A stretch of DNA of 52,500 nt from Mesostigma viride (GCA_009746045.1 RPFO01000313.1:349340-401839); one strand, 5' to 3'; positions 17,774-37,420 are shown, counted from the stretch's first letter. Program-made: numbers and translations. Notes: generated by a model not told the origin, from the letters alone.

Positions 17774-18436
17774 CTAGGAGATGCTAGCAGATGTCTTATC
17801 AGTAGCAACCACTGGGAACGCTGCAACTGTCCTTTTACGCTGCGGCTTCTCAAGGACTTGGCGTTCTTCAGCGGACTTGCGCAGCCGCATCTTTCGTTTC
17901 AGGACCTCCTGTTCTGACCGCGGCGGCCTCGTGCGCCTCCAAGCGGGGTAGACGTTCCTGTGGTGCAGTTTCTTCAGCGTCTCCTCCACCGACTGCGAAG
18001 GGCCCCGCTCGGTGTACATGTGATCGATGTACCACTCTTTGCCGTAGGTTTCCCACGCCATCCCCCCCTCGAACCGGTCCTCCAAGTGGCGGATCAAGCC
18101 CGGCATGTCGATCCCCAGCGCATCTCGCACCTCGTCCCTGCTGAAAACGCCGAGTCGTTTGGTGGCGCACAGAAACAGGTGCTCGAAGACGACTGTCTCG
18201 GGATTGCACACGATGCATTCGTCTCTGTGAACTTTCGGGTGTAGCTCGCAACCCTCGATGGCGCACTCGGAACAAGGTGTGGCGAATCCGTGGGGGCACG
18301 CGTCTTTACGGATATACTCGCACTGGCCGATGCCGCAAACTTTGCACGCGTACTTGGCCTCGTGGTCACACACGTATTTCGCTGTTTGAGCCCAGGAGCT
18401 CCCCCACTCGGGGTTACTCTTCCTCGAGGAAGCCAT
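17774..18436 (-). CDS. Cys-rich protein with derived HNH-type domain (220 aa)
   Basis: The start at ATG 18436 (MASSRKSNPEWG) is preferred over the longer open frame reaching 18646, because that extension runs through promoter repeats. Residues 23-77 hold about eleven Cys and several His (VCDHEAKYACKVCG onward to HRDECIVC), enough for two or three zinc sites. Residues ~105-168 follow a known HNH pattern of phages and nucleocytoviruses: helix GLIRHLEDRF, GGMAWETYG, then WYIDHM (D138-H139) and LHHRNVYPAW (N161). The usual final Asn/His metal ligand and Lys after the tryptophan are not evident, so the nuclease may be inactive and kept as a binding module. Confidence 0.6.
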   Translation of the reverse strand: MASSRKSNPEWGSSWAQTAKYVCDHEAKYACKVCGIGQCEYIRKDACPHGFATPCSECAIEGCELHPKVHRDECIVCNPETVVFEHLFLCATKRLGVFSRDEVRDALGIDMPGLIRHLEDRFEGGMAWETYGKEWYIDHMYTERGPSQSVEETLKKLHHRNVYPAWRRTRPPRSEQEVLKRKMRLRKSAEERQVLEKPQRKRTVAAFPVVATDKTSASIS

Positions 18437-18931
18437 GGCGTCTCTCTCTCTCTCGCTCTCACTATCTCTGTCCCCCTCCCCTTTCATGCCCGGAGAAAGG
18501 GACGCGCGCCTTCGCCAGCCTTCCAGAAACGCCTCTGCCGGTAGTATCCGCCAATAGAAACGCGAGGAATGCGACCCCGTGAGTCGCCACGCGGAACCTC
18601 CTAGAAGCGCGCGCCGACAGCGGGTCGTTCGGACCCAGCGAGCCACCGTGGACGCGCCGCGCCAAAAGGCCCGTGAGTCAGCACGAGGAACTTTCTAGAA
18701 GCGCCGCGCCGGACGCGGCCTTTCCGGTCCCGTGAGTCAGCACGCGGAACCGGACCGGAGTTTCTAGAAGCGCCGCGCCGGACGCGGCCCACCCGTGGAT
18801 GGACCAATCCCGTGCGTCCGCCGCCACCCGTGGAAAATCACAAAGACTGTGGACAGCCACGGGGAAGCCATCTCACGCAAGACCAACCAGCGAGCCAGAA
18901 AACAAACGCCTTCTCTTTTCACGACATAGCC
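18437..18931. promoter_or_regulatory. Bidirectional promoter with three repeated modules carrying heat-shock-type elements
   Basis: A 495-bp region between divergent genes. Three related modules (about 18575-18620, 18669-18720, 18728-18790) each have cccgtgagtc, then GxGGAAC, then a (T)TCTAGAAGCGC block, the last two continuing gccgcgccggacgcggcc. Module 2 has a perfect three-unit heat-shock element (GAACTTTCTAGAA, 18688-18700); modules 1 and 3 have two good units of three. TGAGTCA (bZIP-type core) occurs at 18673 and 18733. CCAAT boxes lie near 18551 and 18804. Confidence 0.6.
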
Positions 18932-20041
18932 ATGGCCATCACCACGCGCTCCATGGCCTCCATGCGCAGGCGCTCCTCGCGCAAGCCGGTGCCAAAGCTG
19001 CGAGACGGATTCGTGCAGTTCATGGTGGGCGCCCACCTGGCCAGGAAGCAAGCGCCCCTCCGCAAGCGCAAAGCCGTCAAGGGATGCCGCCTCCGCTGCT
19101 GCGACCCCAACGCCGTCCTCTGCCCCTCCTCGCCTCTGCCGGAGGAGCGCGAGTACGGCATCACCGACCTGGTCCCCGACCCTGACGAGTCCGTGGCCCC
19201 CTTCGACTACGAGCAGGCCGTCAGAGACCACTACCCCTGCGACAAGTGCCACCAAAAGGGCCCGGACAGCATCTTGATGCGACACAACCCCAGGAACAAG
19301 ATGGGCTCCATGGACGACATCCTCTGCGAGGAGTGCCTCGTCTCCTGCATCAGCATCATCATGGACGAGGGCAGGGACTCCGAGTACCGCAAGAAGTACA
19401 TGTCCCAGTGGATCAGGGTGCCCGTGCCCAAGCCGGAAACCAGCCGCCCGCTCGTCCCGCTGGAACAAGGGGGGCAGTACAGGTGCCGCGAGTGCAAGAC
19501 CATGCCAAACAAGGTCGCCTTCCGCGTCCTGCACAAGGAGGGGGACACCGAGCCAGGGATCTACTGCGAGCCCTGCGTCAACAGGCAGGTCGTGGCCATC
19601 ATGCGCAAAGGAAACCACCAGGACTTCGACCCCATGGTCGCCAGCTGCGAGGACGTCCTGCGCCGCTTCAAGCTGGACGAGGACTTGGCGCGCATCTGCT
19701 CCTCCCTCGCCCCCTCCTACAACTTCCCCTACTACGACCAGTGGCCGCCCGCGAGGTGCGAGAGCTGCAAGCGCGAGTTCGAGCACCACGCCATGTCCGC
19801 CTACATGATGTACATCCCTCAGGAGGGCACCATGGGCGTGGCCTGCCACTTCTGCGCCAGGAACGTGCACAGGAAGGCCCTCATCAAGTTCGACGGATAC
19901 AGCTTCGACAACCGCTTCAAGGCGTGGTACCAGGACGGAGAAAACAACAAGCTATCCGGGTTCGTAGCGCCCCTCACGGACATCACCACCCTCCTGGGCG
20001 TGCACGCCATCGGCGCCCCTGTGCCGGTCGACTACGATTAA
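18932..20041 (+). CDS. Protein with three CxxC-CxxC zinc modules (369 aa)
   Basis: ATG 18932 (MAITTRSMAS) lies in the context atagccATGGCCATC, almost the same as at the gene starting 10830. The frame opens further upstream (18812), but that part is promoter-like. Three CxxC...CxxC pairs recur about every 85 residues: C103/C106 with C132/C135, C185/C188 with C212/C215, and C276/C279 with C305/C308, with inner spacings of 25, 23 and 25 residues. This suggests an internally triplicated zinc-ribbon or treble-clef protein. The N-terminus is basic (RRRSSRKPVPK, RKRKAVKG) with a further Cys cluster at 52-64. No family name can be given. It is the last gene of the island. Confidence 0.65.
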   Translation: MAITTRSMASMRRRSSRKPVPKLRDGFVQFMVGAHLARKQAPLRKRKAVKGCRLRCCDPNAVLCPSSPLPEEREYGITDLVPDPDESVAPFDYEQAVRDHYPCDKCHQKGPDSILMRHNPRNKMGSMDDILCEECLVSCISIIMDEGRDSEYRKKYMSQWIRVPVPKPETSRPLVPLEQGGQYRCRECKTMPNKVAFRVLHKEGDTEPGIYCEPCVNRQVVAIMRKGNHQDFDPMVASCEDVLRRFKLDEDLARICSSLAPSYNFPYYDQWPPARCESCKREFEHHAMSAYMMYIPQEGTMGVACHFCARNVHRKALIKFDGYSFDNRFKAWYQDGENNKLSGFVAPLTDITTLLGVHAIGAPVPVDYD

Positions 20042-20130
20042 ACAGCCTCATTGTATCAGTAGCCACAAGTGCACACATAGCCCAGCCCTCATCAATAGAC
20101 AAGTCTCTGCCTGTAAATTATTAACTTGTA
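20042..20130. other. Junction between gene island and host repeats
   Basis: After the last viral-type stop codon the sequence becomes AT-rich (aattattaacttgtaatg), and within 100 bp LINE 3' sequence begins. No target duplication or terminal repeat of the island is visible at this edge. Confidence 0.4.
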
Positions 20131-21430
20131 ATGAAAAAACGATTCGTGCATGCCCACATCTCATGCAGTGCCACGGGACTTAGAAAAATCCCGTGGCACA
20201 CAAAAGATAGGGGGGAACATGGGGTCACCCTCGCGGAGCGTAGCGTCTTGTCCTGCATGGCAGTCCAAAGACGGGAGAGAGAGTGGATGCGGTGCTCAAA
20301 CTGGGCTGGGACCACTAGGTCGTCCAGCAACATCTGGATGTAGTTCGTGACAGGTTTCCCTACCCTTTTGGGAATGCCCTCGGGGCCAGGCCATGTCAGA
20401 ATGTGTCGCCCTGGCTGGCCAAGCCGCTGGGGGCCGGCCAGACCAAGGGCGGTGTCGACCTGGCTGGTGCGAGCAAGGTGTCCTACAAATGCTATCCTAC
20501 GCTGCCTAATCTCGTCCGAAATACGAGGCATGCCATGATACAAAGACTCTGATGACGGACGCTCGGAAATTAATTAATTAATTAATAGACACGTGACTGC
20601 GTCACGTGAGCATAAGTCCTCAGTGGGAGGGGAACATGGGATGGAATGGATGGTATAAGCTATCTAGGTCCTAGTTACAGGGGTGTGGGCACCGCGGCCC
20701 GAATCGCTATGAATGCCATACTTGGTCACACGCGGAGTCCCCACAGGCTTGGGGGTGGTCTCCTTCATTACTACTTGCCATCTATCCTTGCGCACCATCT
20801 GCCTCCATATTACAGACAAACCAGGAGGCTGCCCGGGGGTGAGCCCGTCACGTCTAGTGTAGCACATGTCCATGCCGAGTCTATCACGACGCTCGGAATT
20901 AATTAATTAATTAATAGACGCTCGGAAAACCCTACGTTAAGGACCTGTCGGAGCATCCTGTGAACCGTGCCGTCTAGCCTAGCTGCCAGTTTGGGTGTGA
21001 GTGTCCACGCCTCGGCGCCATACGAGAGCACCGTGAGGACGAGGACCTTGAAGAGCATGCGCTTGCGGTGCTCACCCAGGCCCTTCGAGCGCCAGTAGGT
21101 GTTGAGCGAACGGAGCTTGGCCCAGGAAAGGCCGATGCGGGTGTCCACATCGTCGGCAGTGTCAGGAAGCCAACTCCCCAACAGCTTGAAGCGGTCGCGG
21201 AACGGGACCTCCGTCCCGTCGAGCAGGCGCGGCAGCGGTGGTGTACTGGAGGCCCCAATCACCATCGCCTCAGTTTTGACACTAATCTCCAACCCCACCG
21301 CCCGCGCCTCCAGGCCCAGGCAGTCCAGCCAGGTCTGAATGTGCTCGGGGCTCTCGATGAGGGTGGTGTCATCCGCATAAATCAGGTCGGCAAGGCGGTA
21401 ACCAGGTCTAACAACGGAGATATGTTACAA
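20131..21430 (-). mobile_element. LINE family 2, 5'-truncated ORF2 3' part (interrupted)
   Basis: Read on the minus strand, the DNA encodes the end of a non-LTR reverse transcriptase protein: a DLIYADDTTLIES-like box near 21350-21400, then GLEISVKTEAM, RFKLLGSWLPD, LSYGAEAWTLTPKL (20903-21298), and after an insertion PRISDEIRQRRIAFVGHLAR (20121-20543). The upstream RT core and the rest are missing. It is split by the short LINE insertion at 20570-20916. The frame is broken, so it is inactive. Confidence 0.75.
20558..20928 (-). mobile_element. Nested LINE family 1 insertion with two (TTAA)n tails
   Basis: The 12-bp GACGCTCGGAAA occurs at 20558-20569 and 20917-20928, bracketing an insertion in the family 2 LINE. 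Inside, 20570-20887 is nearly identical to the 3' end of the LINE at 47431-47753, including its (TTAA)n tail. It is followed by another GACGCTCGGA (20888-20897) and a second, body-less tail. This fits two minus-strand insertions at one target. Confidence 0.75.
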
Positions 21431-21540
21431 TTTAATTTTTAATTTAATGTACGTGTCCACCTGATCTGTGCGAGCCAGGTGCTCGGCTAGGCCCAGGCGC
21501 CTGTGCCTACTAAGAATCTGGGAAACATATCAAGGAGACA
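21431..21540 (-). mobile_element. LINE family 1 fragment
   Basis: About 80 bp (21455-21535) match 47850-47935, part of the LINE C-terminal segment that encodes the GHLARTDQV motif on the minus strand. It is preceded by an AT-rich aatttaatttttaatttaat. Confidence 0.6.
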
Positions 21541-21865
21541 ACCAGCGCAGGCCCGAAATGGGTAGAATCCGGACCATGGTAGCTCGAGCCTGATGTTATC
21601 TTGTCCGCGTTTTCGAGTCGTTCAGGATGCATGATGAATATGAATGGATATGGAAATGTGTAGCCTTGTGCATTGAAATTATGGCTGGCTTACGTGTAGA
21701 GCGACTAGATGGCCTAGACGGTGGGACCGGATCAACAGCTTGCTTGATCAGGGCGTGTGTTTCGAGCCTAACTGGCCGGGAGTGTCTGTAGTGGTGAGCA
21801 CCATTGCTGCGATCGCTCTTGATCCCACCGGATTTACGAGGAAATACCCGCAAATGGAAAACCAC
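21534..21865. repeat. Left arm of a large inverted repeat
   Basis: This stretch is the reverse complement, with roughly 10-15% difference, of about 24665-25005. Landmarks are aaggagacaaccagcgcaggc, the ggaccatggtagctcgag block, and tggctggcttacgtgtagag. The arms are some 2.8 kb apart and enclose the GGGT array and a second, inner inverted pair. Confidence 0.7.
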
Positions 21866-22095
21866 TGAAAAGGTCTAGCTAGTCAGTCATTACGTTAGCC
21901 ATGCCATGATCGGATGTACGTTTCCAAATGTCCAAGAACTGCACACGGTGCAAAGGCAAAAATCCGGAGGACAGCACTTTCAAATGTGCGGCAGAAACCA
22001 AAAGCCCGCGTATGCCAGAAAACAACATCGTGCAGTTGGCATTACGTGTTGGCTAAACCAGTGTACAAAGCCTCATTGCTAATGTGCAAACTGAA

Positions 22096-22396
22096 GGGGT
22101 GGGTGGGTGGGTGGGTGGGTGGGTGGGTGGGTGGGTGGGTGGGTGGGTGGGTGGGTGGGTGGGTGGGTGGGTGGGTGGGTGGGTGGGTGGGTGGGTGGGT
22201 GGGTGGGTGGGTGGGTGGGTGGGTGGGTGGGTGGGTGGGTGGGTGGGTGGGTGGGTGGGTGGGTGGGTGGGTGGGTGGGTGGGTGGGTGGGTGGGTGGGT
22301 GGGTGGGTGGGTGGGTGGGTGGGTGGGTGGGTGGGTGGGTGGGTGGGTGGGTGGGTGGGTGGGTGGGTGGGTGGGTGGGTGGGTGGGTGGGTGGGT
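22096..22396 (+). repeat. (GGGT)n microsatellite, ~75 copies
   Basis: About 300 bp of uninterrupted GGGT on the plus strand. Every frame is open across it, so the Gly/Trp/Val and Thr/His/Pro reading frames there are not genes. The G-rich strand should form G-quadruplexes readily. It is not an algal telomere repeat (no T-A-GGG unit). Confidence 0.97.
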
Positions 22397-22618
22397 CACA
22401 AGTCGATCACAACGGTCCGAGCCCCGCCAAAATGCAGCCTCGTAAGAAGGACCCGAAAAGGGGCGCAAAATGATATTTTTGGTGTGTGCGTGCACGACGG
22501 TGACCGAATTCCCACCGACAGGCATGGCGACCTGGCAGGCTATCGTGAGCGCCTAAAAAGGCAGTATCGAGGCTGGAAATTTTAGTGTATGCTCCTACGA
22601 ACAAGAGGATAAACATGG
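22397..22618. other. No gene seen
   Basis: Unique sequence right of the GGGT array. I see no coding region or repeat in it. Confidence 0.4.
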
Positions 22619-23815
22619 GTAAATATTACTACCCTTCAAGGGTAAAATATTAAATTAAATTAAATTATAACATGGCTCCGTTGGGAGATCATGTAGCACA
22701 TATTCCCTTGGATGGATGGACCTGGGGGCAAAGCCGCGCAACCGAACTAATATAACTCTAAGCTGAGCTAATCTAGAAAACCCTACCTATTCTACTCAGC
22801 AAAGCGCCCCTTCCGCTTGGGGGGAGGGGGCTTGCCGGCCACAGCAGGGGCGGGCGTATATGAGCCTCAGTGCCACAATTGTCTTCCACCTCTTCTTGTT
22901 CTGCATAGCAGTCCAAGCAAGAGAGAGGGAGTGAATGCGATGTTCAAACGGGGCTGGGACCACTTATAAGGTCAGCCAGCAACTGCTGTGGGTAGGTCAT
23001 GACATGTTTGCCTACCTTCTTAGGTATGTCCTTGGGGCCAGGCCAGGTCAGGATATATGCCGCCCTGGCTGGCCAAGCCGCTGCCAGGGGCCGGCCAGAC
23101 CGAGGTCGGTTACCTGGCTGGTGCGAGCAAGGTGTCCTACGAATGCTATTATCCTACGCTGTCTAATCTCGTCCGAAATGCGAGGCATGCCCTGGTACAA
23201 AGATTCTAAAGACCTATGCGTGGAAAACCCTACATTCAGGGCCTGACGGAGCATCCTCGTTACTGTGCCGTCTAGCTTGGCCGCTGCAGCGTGTCCGTGA
23301 GCGTCCATGCCTCGGCGCCATAGGTGAGCACCGTGAGGACCAGGACCTTGAGGAGCATGCGCTTGCGGTGCTTGCCGAGGGCCTTCGAGCTGTGCCAGTA
23401 GTAGGTTTTGAGGGAATGATGCCTATCCCAGGCCAGGCCGTAAAATATTACCCTTGTTTTTTCTCAGGCGACAGGCGCTTTTTACGGCTACGGATTACTA
23501 TAGTACCATGGGTAAAACATGAAGGGTACTCTATTTTTACCCGGATTTTAATTTTTACCACATTTGACCCATGACGTTTTACCCCCAAAAAGGGGATGAA
23601 TTGCCGGTAATAATGGGGTAATAATTAGTACTTTGCTGAGTTACTAGTGTAGTTTTCCTGAGTAGTACTGTAGTTAGGATTTTCTAGACTAGACAGCTTA
23701 GAGTTAGCTTAGTTCGATTACGTGGCTTCGCCCACCTCCACCCATCCAGCAAGGAATATGTGCTACATGATCTCCCAACGGAGTCATGTTAAAATTTAAT
23801 TTTTTTAAATTTAAT
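22619..23815. mobile_element. Inverted-repeat-bounded element enclosing a LINE fragment
   Basis: The arms at about 22655-22805 and 23633-23795 are inverted copies of one another (landmark ctccgttgggagatcatgta, followed by cacatattcc and a TAGTCTAGAAAA-like stretch). Between them lies a LINE family 2 fragment. The outer ends are AT-rich (taaattaaattaaatt). It could be a DNA transposon that captured, or was hit by, LINE sequence; no target duplication is clear. Confidence 0.55.
22840..23450 (-). mobile_element. LINE family 2 ORF2 C-terminal fragment
   Basis: The minus strand encodes LDGTVTRMLRQALNVGF, then PRISDEIRQRR and VGHLARTSQV, the same order as in the copy at 20.1-21.3 kb. Frames are broken. 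It is roughly 80-85% similar to that copy by eye. Confidence 0.7.
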
Positions 23816-24664
23816 CATTAATACCCGGCCCCTGTTTCCCCTATATATCTTTACCCGCACTCATTTCCCTAGTGCTGCATTCAACTGTAGATCAATGGCC
23901 TAAGCCAGACGTAGTGACTGTGAGATCAAGTGACTGTTAGCGTTCCTGAAGGCATCATCATAGTTGTTGTTCTCCTAACATGCAGTAGAATTCGAATCTA
24001 TAAATATTCGGGTCAGCTCGGGTTATACGTAAAAAAGGCCCATATTTTAGACTAGCTGTGGACATACTGCATGTACATATATTGAAGGACGTCTTGGGGA
24101 GACGTCTATTGTATATCATGGGAGATAACGGCAGGCTCACGCTACCATATGTTCCGGATGAACTCCCGATTTCTGGCCTGCGTTGGTTGCCTCCTACTAA
24201 TCGATATCAATATGGGGAATTCAGTACTGCTCCGTGGTCCCCCAACGGGGTCACGATACTAATTGATTGATTATACGTAGAAACACATACAGCGGCCGCA
24301 CCACAGAGGTGCAGCTTTACGGCCGGGGACACGTATAATTGTCCGGCCGATCCCCGCCTGACTGAGTCATCGATACATGAATAATTACCTGGCGATGACT
24401 GTGTCTAACAATTGATTTCTGGGACTCTTGTTGAGACATCAATGCCTTCATGCAACTTGCTTCACTCTTCGTAAAAAGTGAGCTGTGATCGTTTCATTAA
24501 TTCATGAATGGCGGGCGCCCTACTAGCCGCATGTATATATATTGCATGAAGAGCTACTAGTTACTACCGGAGGCGCGTGATCGAATCGACGGATCTTACT
24601 TAGTGCAGTCTCGTGACTCCTCTACCGACAATCGCCCGGCAGCAAAGAATTTTACCAGGCAGGT
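23816..24664. other. Gene-free stretch
   Basis: AT-rich, with several partial repeat relics: 24130-24215 is a direct relative of 24932-25010 (ggctcacgctaccat and cccgatttctggcctgcg), and cccccaacggggtcacga near 24239 resembles the cccgttggggagtcacgg stretch near 39080. I see no gene. Confidence 0.4.
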
Positions 24665-25010
24665 AGATTGGGCTTTAGTCTAGATGTTATTGAGCCATTT
24701 GAAACAAACGCAGTCCCACTAATAACCGTCCGGAATACAACGCAAGGCTTGGGTATACCCACAAGTACTCGAAACACACGCCCTGATCAAGCATGCTGTT
24801 TACGGCCCCACCGTCTAGGTCATCTAGTCGCTCTACACGTAAGCCAGCCATAATTTCAACGCACAAGGATACACATTTCCATCACCATTCATCTTCATCA
24901 TCCTGAACGACTCGAACACGCGGACAAGATAACGGCAGGCTCGAGCTACCATGGTCCGGATTCTCCCGATTTCTGGCCTGCGCTGGTTGTCTCCTTGATA
25001 CCCAAATAAT
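24665..25010. repeat. Right arm of the large inverted repeat
   Basis: Inverted partner of 21534-21865 (shared landmarks include gccctgatcaagcatgctg, cgctctacacgtaagccagc and ctcgagctaccatggtccgg). Confidence 0.7.
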
Positions 25011-25473
25011 TATGTCTCCATTGACGCCACTAGGCCTGTGGTGTTCAGGCAAAGGCCGAACCAGGTTGGAGTCCATTAGTGACGACAAGTGTGCACGATT
25101 CTAGTTGTGGCTGGGGAAGTGTACACACTGGACCAGAAATGAAGGCCAGTGGGGTACGGATAGACAGGTGGACAGCCTAGAGCTTTTAGGGAAGCCATCA
25201 CTACGGACATTGAAACCCTACCGTACTTGGAATCCTGGTTGCGAAGCCCGCGTTCGGAGTTTGGTCTTTGCTGACATGGCAAGAGAGACACGTGCAGTCC
25301 GACACAATCCACAGTTCAAGACTTAAATCAAGACAGGACGAGCCAGCAAACCGATGCTCACAAATGGCGGTCTAATAGGCCGCTGCCGGGCAAGACTGCA
25401 TGGAAATTTCCTGGAGGTTTGCTGGAATTTTGTGATAGCCTAAGCTGCGCATGCCCGCCTATTTCAGGGCAAA
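25011..25473 (+). other. 5' region of the thiolase gene
   Basis: Non-repetitive sequence upstream of the thiolase ATG. No clear TATA box is seen. A cctatttcag just before the ATG could be a 3' splice site, so an upstream non-coding exon is possible. Confidence 0.35.
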
Positions 25474-35858
<10,385 letters not shown>

Positions 35859-36249
35859 AGGAATGCTGACAACGAGTGACAGCTGCGCAGATCGATGTGT
35901 TCATCAGTAGTGACTAGTGAGCAGTAGTTAGGGAAGCACATGCAAGAGTGGGAAACAAGAGTGGCTCACCACAAATGGAGGGACCGATTATGAACAAACT
36001 AGATAATTATTCGCACGTTGAATGTGCCACAAGGCCCTACCGATAAAGAATTAACCTTCGACCCCTATACGTACAGATCGAGAAGGAGGGAGCTAGGGCG
36101 CTCTCGACTAGCTAGCTTGCATTAGCTCCGAGATCTCACTGCCGTACAAGCGGGCAGGCCATAGAGGACTCTCTCTGCATCATGGTGTGCAGTTTCAGTG
36201 TAGGATATGCAGTGCGCATTTGTAGAGAAGATTTGTACTTGGGCATGCC
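35859..36249. other. Region downstream of thiolase
   Basis: 3' flank of the thiolase gene. I could not identify its polyadenylation signal with confidence and see no other gene. Confidence 0.4.
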
Positions 36250-36600
36250 ACTTAGCACTATCAAACAACGTAGATTACAGCTAGTAGGGCACTTGGCTCG
36301 CACGGCAACCAGCTAGACACAACGCGCGGCCCAACCGCAGGGCTGTGGCCCGCACAGCCAGGTATAGGCACCTCCTTACGTGGGACGGGCCCAGCGATCT
36401 AGCTGATACGCCGGGCTGCCCGCACGTTCAAGGAGCAGCTAGAAGAGGACACGAGGGGCCAGGCCTCTCCGTGATATGGACAAATATGCAGGACAAGGCC
36501 ATATGGGCCCATGCAGGTGGTAGAGGACAACTATCCCCCCCCAGTGGGGAAGAGGCGCGTCACCCATGTGATCTTGGGAAGAACACCCGAAGTGACCGCT
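36225..36600 (+). mobile_element. LINE ORF2 C-terminal fragment (plus strand)
   Basis: The plus strand reads CREDLYLGMPLS followed by IKQRRLQLVGHLART, equivalent to the ISNEDLYADLP and IRHRRLGLAGHLART part of the 47.5-48.4 kb LINE. It then has stops. Diverged and inactive. Confidence 0.65.
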
Positions 36601-36729
36601 AGAACTAGGCACTACCTGCTACGTGGCATGTCCCTCGGTTTGTTAGTTTAGGCATTAGATAGATACACTTATGTGATTATTAATTAGCATGTTACTGCGT
36701 CACGTGGTGCCAATACAGAGTAAAGGAAC

Positions 36730-37010
36730 CTTCTTATAACCTTATACACAACGAGAAGGAGGCCGGAGGCCGCCCTAGCTTCTCTAACTGCCACAAGTGT
36801 GCAGGCCACAGATTGCTCTCTCCACAGCATGGTGGCGGGGCGAAACATTGTGGGTGCAATACAACCATGCTGTACCATTCTGAGTAGGCTGACACCGCAT
36901 TCCACGGTTTGTTGTTGACATGTATAAAGATCCCGCGCCCCACCAGTACACTTTGGGCTTCTCGGGGCTGGACTTGTGGCGCGGATGAAGTCGGGCCACA
37001 TGCATGCTGA
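36730..37010 (-). mobile_element. LINE ORF1 C-terminal fragment
   Basis: The minus strand encodes RHKSSPEKPKVYWWG followed by a short tail, equivalent to the RHKQDPQKPKVYWRGGDLM end of the ORF1 copies at 39.5 and 41.2 kb. Diverged. Confidence 0.6.
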
Positions 37011-37018
37011 AATCTGAC

Positions 37019-37420
37019 AGTTAGTCTCCATGCTTTGCTGCAGACTAAGACTCAAAGGCATTGTGAAATTCAACACATTTGCTGTGGGGTGTGGGTGCTG
37101 AACAGGTCATTTTCATATCCATCTTCAGCTTGAGGGCACAAGCCTTATGTTTTATACACTATGTGTACTCCCATAACTGGCCCAACCAGCCAGCTGTGTA
37201 CACCTTATTTAATGTGCAATACAACACCTGGCCAGAACAGCCAGCTGTAACCAACCTGGCCCAACCAGCTGCATGTCTATTTTGTACCCCTAATCAACTT
37301 AAAAACAATAACAATAATGTTGGGGGTGCAGACCTGCATAATAAATAAAGAATAAAACAATACTGGAGTTAGTCTCCATGCTTTGCTGCAGACTAAGTCT
37401 CAAAGGCATTGTGAATACAA
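37019..37420 (+). repeat. ~53-bp direct repeats flanking 295 bp
   Basis: agtctccatgctttgctgca and the following 30 bp occur at 37022-37073 and 37370-37420. The enclosed DNA has aaccagccagctg-type short repeats. It may be a small insertion or a local duplication. Confidence 0.65.

Noticed and set aside
18437-18646. N-terminal extension of the HNH-derived protein
   Set aside because: The extra 70 codons run through the repeated promoter modules; the ATG at 18436 has a good context and precedes the Cys-rich domain.
22096-22396. GGGT array as an internal telomere
   Set aside because: The unit lacks the T-rich/A part of plant or algal telomeres (TTTAGGG, TTTTAGGG) and there is no subtelomeric context.
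21914-22585. Gly/Trp/Val-repeat and Thr/His/Pro-repeat frames
   Set aside because: Translations of the (GGGT)n array, open in every frame.
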